A stretch of DNA of 64,000 bases from Hydractinia symbiolongicarpus (taxonomy: Eukaryota > Cnidaria > Hydrozoa > Anthoathecata > Hydractiniidae). The stretch spans positions 372,001 through 436,000 of the forward strand of contig NC_079875.1 of the NCBI RefSeq assembly GCF_029227915.1, in the 5' to 3' direction. Both the position numbers and the translations under genes were made by a program. Numbering within the stretch: the stretch's first letter is position 1; the number at the start of each line of letters is the position of its first letter. Shown here in pieces: positions 1 to 12,924 of the stretch. The notes under the pieces were generated by a model, which saw only the letters and a program-made list of their open reading frames with translations, was not told the DNA's origin and did no database searches.

Positions 1-140
1 GGGCCGAGTCCAGGGTTTACGTGAAATGGGGGGTTTTCGTTTGCCGGCGATTAAATTTCTTTTATTCAGAGTCTCATCAAAAATGAAAACATTTTTAAAA
101 ACTACAAGTCTCATGGGCTTTAGCGGTGAAATAATAATTT

Positions 141-1358
141 AAAAAATCGTTCGGGAAATGAGTTTACTCCCTGGGTACTATCTTTGTATACTTTTGACTT
201 TACGGGCCGAGTCTGGGATTTACAGGAAATCGCAGGTTTTCGTTTGCCGGCGATTAAACTTCTTTTATTCAGCGTCTCATCAAAAATGAAAACATTTGTG
301 AAAACTACAAGTCTCATGCGATTTAGTGGTGAAAAGATAATTTAAAAAATCGTTCTGGAAATGAGTTTACTCACAAGGTACTTTCTTTGTATGCATTCGA
401 CTATACGGGACAAGCCCGGGATTTACGGGAAATCGCGGGTTTTCGTTTGCAGGCAATTAAACCTCTTTCATTAAGCGTCTCATTAAAAATGAAAACAATT
501 TTGAAAACTACAAGTCTCATTCGTTCTAGTGGTGCAGAAATAATTTGAAAAATCGTTCGGGAAATGAGTTTACTCCCTGGGTACTTTCTTTGTATACTTT
601 TGACTAGACGGGCCGAGTCCGGGAGTTACGGGAAGTCACGGGTTTTCGTTTGCCGGCGATTAAACTTCTTTTATTCAGCGTCTCATCAAAAATGAAAACA
701 TTTTTAAAAACTAAAAGTCTCATGGGCTTTAGTGGTGAAATAATAATTTAAAAAATCGTTCGGAAAATGAGTTTACTCCCTGGGTACTATCTTTGTATAC
801 TTTTGACTTTACGAGCCGAGTCTGGGATTTACAGGAAATCGCAGGTTTTCGTTTGCCGGCGATTAAACTTCTTTTATTCAGCGTCTCATCAAAAATGAAA
901 ACATTTGTGAAAACTACAAGTCTCATGCGATTTAGTGGTGAAAAGATAATTTAAAAAATCGTTCTGGAAATGAGTTTACTCACAGGGTACTTTCTTTGTA
1001 TGCATTCGACTATACGGGACAAGCCCGGGATTTACGGGAAATCGCGGGTTTTCGTTTGCAGGCAATTAAACCTTTTTCATTAAGCGTCTCATTAAAAATG
1101 AAAACATTTTTGAAAACTACAAGTCTCATTCGTTCTAGTGGTGCAGAAATAATTTGAAAAATCGTTCGGGAAATGAGTTTACTCCCTGGGTACTTTCTTT
1201 GTATACTTTTGACTAGACGGGCCGAGTCCGGGAGTTACGGGAAGTCACGGGTTTTCGTTTGCCGGCGATTAAACTTCTTTTATTCAGCGTCTCATCAAAA
1301 ATGAAAACATTTTTAAAAACTAAAAGTCTCATGGGCTTTAGTGGTGAAATAAAAATTT
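141..1358 (+). repeat. Trimer higher-order repeat, two copies of 609 bp
   Basis: Two consecutive three-monomer units (141-749 and 750-1358) share the subtype order r, s, g. Monomer 1 is A-type with GACTTTACG and the CATTTGTGAAAAC variant. Monomer 2 is B-type with GTATGCATTCG and CAGGCAATTAAACC. Monomer 3 is A-type with GACTAGACGGGCCGAG and the otherwise rare CTAAAAGTCTCAT. The shared rare variant and the 609-bp spacing (3 x 203) show a local duplication. A few differences separate the copies, such as GGGCCGAG versus GAGCCGAG in monomer 1. Confidence 0.8.
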
Positions 1359-4300
1359 AAAAAATCGTTCGGGAAATGAGTTTACTCCATGGGTACTTTC
1401 TTTGTATACTCTTGACTATACGGGCCGAGTCTGGGATTTACGGGAAATCGCAGGTTTTCGTTTGCCGGCGATTAAACTTCTTTTATTCAGCGTCTCATCA
1501 AAAATGAAAACATTTTTGAAAACTACAAGTCTCATGCGATTTAGTGGTGAAAAGATAATTTAAAAAATTGTTCTGGAAATGACTTTACTCACAGGGTACT
1601 TTCTTTGTATACATTCGACTATACGGGACAAGCCCGGGATTTACGGGAAATCGCGGGTTTTCGTTTGCCGGCGATTAAACCTCTTTCATTAAGCGTCTCA
1701 TTAAAAATGAAAACATTTTGGAAAACTACAAGTCTCATTCGTTCTAGTGGTGCAGAAATAATTTAAAAAATCGTTCGGGAAATGAGTTTACTCCCTGGGT
1801 ACTTTCTTTGTATACTTTTGACTATACGGGCCGAGTCCGGGAGTTACGGGAAATTGCGGGTTTTCGTTTGCCGGCGATTAAACTTCTTTTATTCAGCGTC
1901 ACATCAAAAATGAAAATATTTTTTAAAACTACAAGTCTCATGCGTTTTAGTGGTGAAAAAGTAATTTAAAAAATCGTTCGGGAAATGAGTTTACTCCCCG
2001 GGTACTTTTTTTGTATACTTTTAACTTTACAGGCCGAGTCCGGGATTTACGGAAAATCGCAGGTTTTCGTTTGCCGGCGATTAAACTTCTTTTATTCAGC
2101 GTCTCATCAAAAATTAAAACATTTTTGAAAACAACAAGTCTCATGCGTTTTAGTGGTGAAAAAGTAATTTAAAAAATCGTTCGGGAAATGAGTTTACTCC
2201 CTGGGTACTTTCTTTGTATACTTTTGACTATACGGGCCGAGTCCGGGGTTTACGGGAAATGGCGGGTTTTCGTTTGCCGGCGATTAAACTTCTTTTATTC
2301 AGCGTCTCATCAAACATGAAAACTATTTTAAAAACTACAAGTCTCATGGGCTTTAGTGGTGAAAAGATAATTTAAAAAATCGTTCTGGAAATGAGTTTAC
2401 TCACAGGGTACTTTCTTTGTATACATTCGACTATACGGGACAAGCCCGGGATTTACGGGAAATCGCGGGTTTTCGTTTGCCGGCAATTAAACCTCTTTCA
2501 TTAAGCGTCTCATTAAAAATGAAAACATTTTTGAAAACTACAAGTCTCATTCGTTCTAATGGTGCAGAAATAATTTGAAAAATCGTTCGGGAAATGAGTT
2601 TACTCCCTGGGTACTTTCTTTGTATACTTTTGACTATACGGGCCGAGTCCGGAAGTTACGGGAAGTCGCGGGTTTTCGTTTGCCGGCGATTAAACTTCTT
2701 TTATTCAACGTCTCATCAAAAATGAAAACATTTTTAAAAACTACAAGTCCCATGGGCTTTACTGGTGAATAAAAAATTTAAAAAATCGTTCGGGAAATGA
2801 GTTTACTCCCTGGGTCCTTTTTTTGTATACTTTTGACTTTGCAGGCCGAGTCTGGCATTTACGGGAAATCGCAGGTTTTCGTTTGCCGGCGATTAAACTT
2901 CTTTTATTCAGCGTCTCATCAAAAATGAAAACATTTTTGAAAACTACAAGTCCCATGCGTTTTAGTGGAGAAAAAATAATTTAAAAAATCGTTGGGGAAA
3001 TGAGTTTACTCCCTGGGTACTTTCTTTGTATACTTTTGTCTATACGGGCCGAGTCCGGGGTTTACGGGAAATGGCGGGTTTTCGTTTGCCGGCGATTAAA
3101 CTCCATTTATTCAGCGTCTCATCAAAAATGAAAACATTTTTAAAAACTACAAGTCTCATGGGCTTTAGTGGTGAAATAATAATTTAAAAAATCGTTCGGG
3201 AAATGAGTTTACTCCCTGGGTACTTTCTTTGTATACTTTTGAATATACGGGCCGAGTCTGGGATTTACGGGTAATCTCAGGTTTTCGTTTGCCGGCGATT
3301 AAACTTCTTTTATTCAGCGTCTCATCAAAAATGAATACATTTTTGAAAACTACAAGTCTCATGCGATTTAGTGGTGAAAAGATAATTTAAAAAATCGTTC
3401 TGGAAATGAGTTTACTCACAGAGTACTTTCTTTGTTTACATTCGACTATACGGGACAAGCCTGGGATTTACGGGAAATCGCGGGTTTTCGTTTGCCGGCG
3501 ATTATACCTCTCTCATTAAACGTCCCAATAAAAATGAAAACAGTTTTGAAAACTACAAGTCTCATGGGCTTTAGTGGTGAAATAATAGTTTAAAAAATCG
3601 TTCGGGAAATGAGTTTACTCCCTGGGTACTTTCTTTGTATACTTTGGACTATACGGGCCGAGTCTGGGATTTACGGGAAATCTCGGGTTTTCGTTTGCCG
3701 GCGATTAAATTCTTTTATTCAGCGTCTCATCAAAAATGAATACATTTTTGAAAACTACAAGTCTCATGCGATTTAGTGGTGAAAAGATAATTTTAAAAAT
3801 CGTTCTGGAAATGAGTTTACTCACAGGGTACTTTCTTTGTATACATTCGACTATACGGGACAAGCCCGGGATTTACGGGAAATCGCAGGTTTTCGTTTGC
3901 CGGAGATTATGCCTCTTTCATTAAGCGTCTCAATAAAAATGAAAACATTTTTGTAAACTACAAGTCTCATGGGCTTTAGTGGTGAAATAATAATTTAAAA
4001 AATCGTTCGGGAAATGAGTTTACTCCCTGGGAACTTTCTTAATATACTTTTGACTATACGGGCCGAGTCTGGGATTTACGGGAAATCTGAGGTTTTAGTT
4101 TGCCGGCGATTAAACTTCTTTTATTCAGCATCTCATCAAAAATGGATACATTTTTGAAAACTACAAGTCTGATGCGATTTAGTGGTGAAAAGATAATTTA
4201 AAAAATCGTTCTGGAAATGAGTTTACTCACAGGGTACTTTCTTTGTATACATTCGACTATACGGGACAAGCCCGGGATTTACGGGAAATCGCGGGTTTTC

Positions 4301-5010
4301 GTTTGCCGGCAATTAAACCTCTTTCATTAAGCGTCTCATTAAAAATGAAAACATTTTTGAAAACTGCAAGTCTCATTCGTTCTAGTGGTGCAGAAATAAT
4401 TTGAAAAATCGTTCGGGAAATGAGTTTAGTCCCTGGGTACTTTCTTTTTATACTTTTGACTATACGGGCCGAGTCCAGGAGTTACGTGAAGTCGCGGGTT
4501 TTCATTTGCCAGCGATTAAACTTCTTTTATTCAGCGTCTCATCAAAAATGAAAATATTTTTAAAAACTACAAGTCTCATGGGCTTTAGTGGTGAAATTAT
4601 AATTTAAAAAATCGTTCGGGATATGAGTTTACTCCCTGGGTACTTTTTTGTATACTTTTGTCTTTACAGGCCGAGTCCGGGATTTACAGGAAATCGCAGG
4701 TTTTCATTTGCCGGCGAATAAACTTCTTTTATTCAGCGTCTCATCAAAAATGAAAACATTTTTAAAAACTACAAGTCTCATGCGTTTTAGTGGTGAAAAA
4801 GTAATTTAAAAAATCGTTCGGGAAATGAGTTTACTCCCTGGGTACTTTCTTTGTATACTTTTGACTATACGGGCCGAGTCCAGGGTTTACGGGAAATGGC
4901 GGGTTTTCGTTTGCCGGCGATTAAACTTCTTTTATTCAGCGTCTCATCAAAAATGAAAACATTTTTAAAAACTACAAGTCTCATGGGCTTTAGCGGTGAA
5001 ATAATAATTT
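1359..5010 (+). repeat. Irregular, more divergent left-flank monomers
   Basis: About 18 monomers run through this stretch without a clear repeated multimer. It has more private changes than the centre, such as ACTGGTGAATAAAAAATTTA near 2761, AATCGTTGGGGAAATG near 2988, TTAGTTTGCCGG near 4094 and CTGATGCG near 4169. It also has a hybrid tail near 2347-2374 that starts like g (GGGCTTT) and ends like r (AAAAGATAATTTA). It contains no gene. A single divergent version of the central cassette lies at about 3165-4400. Confidence 0.8.
3165..4400 (+). repeat. Single divergent copy resembling the central HOR cassette
   Basis: Tails here run r, v, r, g, r, s. The monomers carry the central-family markers GTTTACATTCG, GATTATACC with CGTCCCAATAAAAATG and ACAGTTTTG (about 3430-3550), GTATACTTTGGAC (about 3636) and ATCTCGGG (about 3680). 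These markers are otherwise concentrated at about 9-41 kb, in the 10-, 7- and 12-mers. Local private variants (CTCTCTCATT, CAGAGTAC, GATTATGCC) show this copy has not been homogenised with them. It may be an ancestral-like or early-seeded copy of the unit that later expanded. Confidence 0.6.
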
Positions 5011-7648
5011 AAAAAATCGTTCGGGAAATGAGTTTACTCCCTGGGTACTTTCTTTGTATACTTTTGACTTTACGGGCCGAGTCTGGGATTTACAGGAAAA
5101 TCGCAGGTTTTCGTTTGCCGGCGATTAAACTTCTTTTATTCAGCGTCTCATCAAAAATGAAAACATTTATGAAAACTACAAGTCTCATGCGATTTAGTGG
5201 TGAAAAGATAATTTAAAAAATCGTTCTGGAAATGAGTTTACTCATAGGGTACTTTCTTTGTATGCATTCGACTATACGGGACAAGCCCGGGATTTACGGG
5301 AAATCGCGGGTTTTCGTTTGCAGGCAATTAAACCTCTTTCATTAGGCGTCTCACTAAAAATGAAAACATTTTTGAAAACTACAAGTGTTATTCGTTCTAG
5401 TGGTGCAGAAATAATTTGAAAAATCGTTCGGGAAATGAGTTTACTCCCTGGGTACTTTCTTTGTATACTTTTGACTAGACGGGCCGAGTCTGGGAGTTAC
5501 GGGAAGTCACGGGTTTTCGTTTGCCGGCGATTAAACTTCTTTTATTCAGCGTCTCATCAAAAATGAAAACATTTTTAAAAACTACAAGTCTCATCCGTTC
5601 TAGTGGTGCAGAAATAATTTGAAAAATCGTTCGGGAAATGAGTTTACTCCCCGGGTACTTTTTTGTATACTTTTGTCTTTACAGGCCGAGTCCGGGATTT
5701 ACAGGAAATCGCAGGTTTTCATTTGCCGGCGAATAAACTTCTTTTATTCAGCGTCTCATCAAAAATGAAAACATTTTTGAAAACTACAAGTGTCATGCGT
5801 TTTAGTGGTGAAAAGGTAATTTAAAAAATCGTTCGGGAAATGAGTTTACTCCCTGGGTACTTTCTTTGTATACTTTTAACTATACGGGCCGAGTCCAGGG
5901 TTTACGGGAAATGGCGGGTTTTCGTTTGCCGGCGATTAAACTTCTTTTATTCAGCGTCTCATTAAAAATGAAAACATTTTTGAAAACTACAAGTCTCATG
6001 GGCTTTAGCGGTGAAATAATAATTTAAAAAATCGTTCGGGAAATGAGTTTACTCCCTGGGTACTTTCTTTGTATACTTTTAAATTTACGGGCTGAGTCTG
6101 GGATTTACAGGAAATCGCAGGTTTTCGTTTGCCGGCGATTAAACTTCTTTTATTCAGCGTCTCATCAAAAATGAAAACATTTGTGAAAACTAAAAGTCTC
6201 ATGCGATTTAGTGGTGAAAAGATAATTTAAAAAATCGTTCTGGAAATGAGTTTACTCATAGGGTACTTTCTTTGTATGCATTCGACTATACGGGACAAGC
6301 CCGGGATTTACGGGAAATCGCAGGTTTTCGTTTGCAGGCAATTAAACCTCTTTCATTAAGCGTCTCATTAAAAATGAAAACATTTTTGAAAACTACAAGT
6401 CTCATTCGTTCTAGTGGTGCAGAAATAATTTGAAAAATCGTTCGGGAAATGAGTTTACTCCCTGGGTACTTTCTTTGTATACTTTTGACTAGACGGACCG
6501 AGTCTGGGAGTTACGGGAAGTCACGGGTTTTCGTTTGCCGGCGATTAAACTTCTTTTATTCAGCGTCTCATCAAAAATGAAAACATTTTTAAAAACTACA
6601 AGTCTCATCCGTTCTAGTGGTGCAGAAATAATTTGAAAAATCGTTCGGGAAATGAGTTTACTCCCCGGGTACTTTTTTGTATACTTTTGTCTTTACAGGC
6701 CGAGTCCGGGATTTACAGGAAATCGCAGGTTTTCATTTGCCGGCGAATAAACTTCTTTTATTCAGCGTCTCATCAAAAATGAAAACATTTTTGAAAACTA
6801 CAAGTCTCATGCGTTTTAGTGGTGAAAAGGTAATTTAAAAAATCGTTCGGGAAATGAGTTTACTCCCTGCGTACTTTCTTTGTATACTTTTAACTATACG
6901 GGCCGAGTCCAGGGTTTACGGGAAATGGCGGGTTTTCGTTTGCCGGCGATTAAACTTCTTTTATTCAGCGTCTCATCAAAAATGAAAACATTTTTGAAAA
7001 CTACAAGTCTCATGGGCTTTAGCGGTGAAATAATAATTTAAAAAATCGTTCGGGAAATGAGTTTACTCCCTGGGTACTTTCTTTGTATACTTTTAAATTT
7101 ACGGGCTGAGTCTGGGATTTACAGGAAATCGCAGGTTTTCGTTTGCCGGCGATTAAACTTCTTTTATTCAGCGTCTCATCAAAAATGAAAACATTTGTGA
7201 AAACTAAAAGTCTCATGCGATTTAGTGGTGAAAAGATAATTTAAAAAATCGTTCTGGAAATGAGTTTACTCATAGGGTACTTTCTTTGTATGCATTCGAC
7301 TATACGGGACAAGCCCGGGATTTACGGGAAATCGCGGGTTTTCGTTTGCAGGCAATTAAACCTCTTTCATTAAGCGTCTCATTAAAAATGAAAACATTTT
7401 TGAAAACTACAAGTCTCATTCGTTCTAGTGGTGCAGAAATAATTTGAAAAATCGTTCGGGAAATGAGTTTACTCCCTGGGTACTTTATTTGTATACTTTT
7501 GACTAGACGGGCCGAGTCTGGGAGTTACGGGAAGTCACGGGTTTCCGTTTGCCGGCGATTAAACTTCTTTTAGTCAGCGTCTCATCAAAAATGAAAACAT
7601 TTTTAAAAACTACAAGTCTCATCCGTTCTAGTAGTGCAGAAATATATT
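5011..7648 (+). repeat. 5-mer higher-order repeat, about 2.6 copies of 1014 bp
   Basis: Units start at 5011, 6026 and 7040, the last one incomplete. Subtype order is r, s, p, k, g. The monomer that ends in k has ACTTTTTTGTATAC, one T shorter than the usual ACTTTCTTTGTATAC, which explains 1014 rather than 1015 bp. The first unit is 1015 bp because of an extra A in AGGAAAATCGCAGG near 5098. The g-ending monomer carries CCAGGGTTTACGGG and the tail GGGCTTTAGCGG. After the third monomer of unit 3 the array switches to a different k monomer (AACTTTACAGG, AAAATTAAAAC). Confidence 0.85.
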
Positions 7649-8257
7649 GAAAAATCGTTCGGGAAATGAGTTTACTCCCCGGGTACTTTTTTTGTATACT
7701 TTTAACTTTACAGGCCGAGTCCGGGATTTACGGGAAATCGCAGGTTTTCGTTTGCCGGCGATTAAACTTCTTTTATTCAGCGTCTCATCAAAAATTAAAA
7801 CATTTTTGAAAACAACAAGTCTCATGCGTTTTAGTGGTGAAAAAGTAATTTAAAAAATCGTTCGGGAAATGAGTTTACTCCCTGGGTACTTTCTTTGTAT
7901 ACTTTTGACTATCCGGGCCGAGTCCGTGGTTTACGGGAAATGGCGGGTTTTGGTTTGCCGGCGACTAAACTTCTTTTATTCAGCGTCTCATCAAAAATGA
8001 AAACATTTGTGAAAACTACAAGTCTCATGCGATTTAGTGGTGAAAAGATAATTTAAAAAATCGTTCTGGAAATGAGTTTACTCATAGGGTACTTTCTTTG
8101 TATGCATTCGACTATACGGGACAAGCCCGGGATTGACGGGAAATCGCGGGTTTTCGTTTGCAGGCAAATAAGCCTCTTTCATTAAGCGTCTCATTAAAAA
8201 TGAAAACATTTTTTAAAACTACAAGTCTCATTCGTTCTAGTGGTGCAGAAATAATTT
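7649..8257 (+). repeat. Short linking block with GCGACTAAAC variant
   Basis: Three monomers join the 5-mer block to the 10-mer block. One carries CCGTGGTTTACGGG with GGTTTTGGTTTGCC and GCGACTAAAC (about 7921-7975). The same rare combination reappears only near 59050-59110 and 60478-60540, on the other side of the window, which links the two flanks. Confidence 0.75.
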
Positions 8258-11200
8258 GAAAAATCGTTCGGGAAATGAGTTTACTCCCTGGGTACTTTCT
8301 TTGTATACTTTTGACTAGACGGGCCGAGTCTGGGAGTTACGGGAAGTCACGGGTTTTCGTTTGCCGGCGATTAAACTTCTTTTATTGAGCGTCTCATCAA
8401 AAATGAAAACATTTTTAAAAACTACAAATCTCATCCGTTCTAGTGGTGCAGAAATAATTTGAAAAATCGTTCGGGAAATGAGTTTACTCCCCGGGTACTT
8501 TTTTTGTATACTTTTAACTTTACAGGCCGAGTCCGGGATTTACGGGAAATCGCAGGTTTTCGTTTGCAGGCGATTAAACTTCTTTTATTCAGCGTCTCAT
8601 CAAAAATTAAAACATTTTTGAAAACAACAAGTCTCATGCGTTTTAGTGGTAAAAAAGTAATTTAAAAAATCGTTCGGGAAATGAGTTTACTCCCTGGGTA
8701 CTTTCTTTGTATACTTTTGACTATACGGGCCGAGTCCGGGGTTTACGGGAAATGGCGGGTTTTCGTTTGCCGGCGATTAAACTTCTTTTATTCAGCGTCT
8801 CATCAAACATGAAAACATTTTTAAAAACTACAAGTCTCATGGGCTTTAGTGGTGAAATAATAATTTAAAAAATCGTTCGGCAAATGAGATTACTCCCTGG
8901 GTACTTTCTTTGTATACTTTTGACTATACGGGCCGAGTCCGGGGTTTACGGGAAATGGCTGGTTTTCGTTTGCCGGCGATTAAACCTCTTTCATTAAGCG
9001 TCTCATTAAAAATGAAAACATTTTTGAAAACTACAAGTCTCATTCGTTCTAGTGGTGCAGAAATAATTTGAAAAATCGTTCGGGAAATGAGTTTACTCCC
9101 TGGGTACTTTCTTTGTATACTTTTGACTATACGGGCCGGGTCCGGCAGTTACGGGAAGTCGCGGGTTTTCGTTTGCCGGCGATTAAACTTCTTTTATTCA
9201 GCTTCTCATCAAAAATGAAAACATTTTTAAAAACTACAAGTCTCATGGGCTTTAGTGGTGAAATAATAATTTAAAAAATCGTTCGGGAAATGAGTTTACT
9301 CCCTGGGTACTTTCTTTTTATACTTTTGACTATACGGGCCGAGTCTGGGATTTACGGGAAATCTCAGGTTTTCGTTTGCCGGCGATTAAACTTCTTTTAT
9401 TCAGCGTCTCATCAAAAATGAATACATTTTTGAAAACTACAAGTCTCATGCGATTTAGTGGTGAAAAGATAATTTAAAAAATCGTTCTGGAAATGAGTTT
9501 ACTCACAGGGTACTTTCTTTGTTTACATTCGACTATACGGGACAAGCCTGGGATTTACGGGAAATCTCAGGTTTTCGTTTGCCGGCGATTAAACTTCTTT
9601 TATTCAGCGTCTCATCAAAAATGAATACATTTTTGAAAACTACAAGTCTCATGCGATTTAGTGGTGAAAAGATAATTTAAAAAATCGTTCTGGAAATGAG
9701 TTTACTCACAGGGTACTTTCTTTGTTTACATTCGACTATACGGGACAAGCCTGGGATTTACGGGAAATCGCGGGTTTTCGTTTGCCGGCGAATATACCTC
9801 TTTCATTAAACGTCCCAATAAAAATGAAAACAGTTTTGAAAACTACAAGTCTCATGGGCTTTAGTGGTGAAATAATAGTTTAAAAAATCGTTCGGGAAAT
9901 GAGTTCACTCCCTGGGTGCTTTCTTTGTATACTTTGGACTATACGGGCCGAGTCTGGGATTTACGGGAAATCTCGGGTTTTCGTTTGCCGGCGATTAAAC
10001 TTCTTTTATTCAGCGTCTCATCAAAAATGAAAACATTTTTGAAAACCACAAGTCTCATGCGATTTAGTGGTGAAAGATAATTTAAAAAATCGTTCTGGAA
10101 ATGAGTTTACTCACAGGGTACTTTCTTTGTATACATTTGACTATACGGGACAAGCCCGGAATTTACGGGAAATCGCGGGTTTTCGTTTGCCGGCAATTAA
10201 ACCTCTTTCATTAAGCGTCTCATTAAAAATGAAAACATTTTTGAAAACTACAAGTCTCATTCGTTCTAGTGGTGCAGAAATAATTTGAAAAATCGTTCGG
10301 GAAATGAGTTTACTCCCTGGGTACTTTCTTTGTATACTTTTGACTAGACGGGCCGAGTCTGGGAGTTACGGGAAGTCACGGGTTTTCGTTTGCCGGCGAT
10401 TAAACTTCTTTTATTGAGCGTCTCATCAAAAATGAAAACATTTTTAAAAACTACAAATCTCATCCGTTCTAGTGGTGCAGAAATAATTTGAAAAATCGTT
10501 CGGGAAATGAGTTTACTCCCCGGGTACTTTTTTTGTATACTTTTAACTTTACAGGCCGAGTCCGGGATTTACGGGAAATCGCAGGTTTTCGTTTGCAGGC
10601 GATTAAACTTCTTTTATTCGGCGTCTCATCAAAAATTAAAACATTTTTGAAAACAACAAGTCTCATGCGTTTTAGTGGTAAAAAAGTAATTTAAAAAATC
10701 GTTCGGGAAATGAGTTTACTCCCTGGGTACTTTCTTTGTATACTTTTGACTATACGGGCCGAGTCCGGGGTTTACGGGAAATGGCGGGTTTTCGTTTGCC
10801 GGCGATTAAACTTCTTTTATTCAGCGTCTCATCAAACATGAAAACATTTTTAAAAACTACAAGTCTCATGGGCTTTAGTGGAGAAATAATAATTTAAAAA
10901 ATCGTTCGGCAAATGAGATTACTCCCTGGGTACTTTCTTTGTATACTTTTGACTATACGGGCCGAGTCCGGGGATTACGGGAAATGGCGGGTTTTCGTTT
11001 GCCGGCGATTAAACCTCTTTCATTAAGCGTCTCATTAAAAATGAAAACATTTTTGAAAACTACAAGTCTCATTCCTTCTAGTGGTGCAGAAATAATTTGA
11101 AAAATCGTTCGGGAAATGAGTTTACTCCCTGGGTACTTTCTTTGTATACTTTTGACTATACGGGCCGGGTCCGGCAGTTACGGGAAGTCGCGGGTTTTCG

Positions 11201-12924
11201 TTTGCCGGCGATTAAACTTCTTTTATTCAGCTTCTCATCAAAAATGAAAACATTTTTAAAAACTACAAGTCTCATGGGCTTTAGTGGTGAAATAATAATT
11301 TAAAAAATCGTTCGGGAAATGAGTTTACTCCCTGGGTACTTTTTTTGTATACTTTTGACTATACGGGCCGAGTCTGGGATTTGCGGGAAATCTCAGGTTT
11401 TCGTTTGCCGGCGATTAAACTTTTTTAATTCAGCGTCTTATCAAAAATGAATACATTTTTGAAAACTACAAGTCTCATGCGATTTAGTGGTGAAAAGATA
11501 ATTTAAAAAATCGTTCTGGAAATGAGTTTACTTACAGGGTACTTTCTTTGTTTACATTCGACTATACGGGACAAGCCTGGGATTTACGGGAAATCGCGGG
11601 TTTTCGTTTGCCGGCGATTATACCTCTTTCATTAAACGTCCCAATAAAAATGAAAACAGTTTTGAAAACTACAAGTCTCATGGGCTTTAGTGGTGAAATA
11701 ATAGTTTAAAAAATCGTTCGGGAAATGAGTTCACTCCCTGGGTGCTTTCTTTGTATACTTTGGACTATACGGGCCGAGTCTGGGATTTACGGGAAATCTC
11801 GGGTTTTCGTTTGCCGGCGATTAAACTTCTTTTATTCAGCGTCTCATCAAAAATGAAAACATTTTTGAAAACCACAAGTCTCATGCGATTTAGTGGTGAA
11901 AGATAATTTAAAAAATCGTTCTGGAAATGAGTTTCCTCACAGGGTACTTTCTTTGTATACATTTGACTATACGGGACAAGCCCGGAATTTACGGGAAATC
12001 GCGGGTTTTCGTTTGCCGGCAATTAAACCTCTTTCATTAAGCGTCTCATTAAAAATGAAAACATTTTTGAAAACTACAAGTCTCATTCGTTCTAGTGGTG
12101 CAGAAATAATTTGAAAAATCGTTCGGGAAATGAGTTTACTCCCTGGGTACTTTCTTTGTATACTTTTGACTAGACGGGCCGAGTCTGGGAGTTACGGGAA
12201 GTCACGGGTTTTCGTTTGCCGGCGATTAAACTTCTTTTATTGAGCGTCTCATCAAAAATGAAAACATTTTTAAAAACTACAAATCTCATCCGTTCTAGTG
12301 GTGCAGAAATAATTTGAAAAATCGTTCGGGAAATGAGTTTACTCCCCGGGTACTTTTTTTGTATACTTTTAACTTTACAGGCCGAGTCCGGGATTTACGG
12401 GAAATCGCAGGTTTTCGTTTGCAGGCGATTAAACTTCTTTTATTCAGCGTCTCATCAAAAATTAAAACATTTTTGAAAACAACAAGTCTCATGCGTTTTA
12501 GTGGTAAAAAAGTAATTTAAAAAATCGTTCGGGAAATGAGTTTACTCCCTGGGTACTTTCTTTGTATACTTTTGACTATACGGGCCGAGTCCGGGGTTTA
12601 CGGGAAATGGCGGTTTTTCGTTTGCCGGCGATTAAACTTCTTTTATTCAGCGTCTCATCAAACATGAAAACATTTTTAAAAACTACAAGTCTCATGGGCT
12701 TTAGTGGTGAAATAATAATTTAAAAAATCGTTCGGCAAATGAGATTACTCCCTGGGTACTTTCTTTGTATACTTTTGACTATACGGGCCGAGTCCGGGGT
12801 TTACGGGAAATGGCGGGTTTTCGTTTGCCGGCGATTAAACCTCTTTCATTAAGCGTCTCATTAAAAATGAAAACATTTTTGAAAACTACAAGTCTCATTC
12901 GTTCTAGTGGTGCAGAAATAATTT
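8258..12924 (+). repeat. 10-mer HOR (2029 bp) and derived 9-mer (1826 bp)
   Basis: Unit 1 (8258-10286) has tails p, k, g, s, g, r, r, v, q, s. Unit 2 (10287-12112) is the same order with one r monomer missing. A third unit begins at 12113, shares the first four monomers, then passes into the next block. Lengths are one base below a multiple of 203 because the q tail (GTGAAAGATAATTTA) lacks one A. The k monomer has AAAATTAAAAC, AACAACAAG and GGTAAAAAAGTAA. The s monomer at about 8867-9067 is a hybrid: A-type head (CGGCAAATGAGATTAC), B-type second half (CTCTTTCATTAAGCG). Confidence 0.88.

Noticed and set aside
120-317. Repeated 65-codon minus-strand open frames (starting MRLVVF), dozens of near-identical copies
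   Set aside because: Each lies within about one monomer (203 bp is 67.7 codons) and recurs only because the repeat recurs. There is no start context, no codon bias and no domain, and the opposite strand of the same bases is open as well.
7647-7853. Repeated 68- and 73-codon plus-strand frames, often from TTG or GTG
   Set aside because: They begin and end at fixed landmarks of the monomer (TTTGAAAAATCG and TAATTTAA). Synonymous and non-synonymous changes look equally tolerated. They are repeat shadows.
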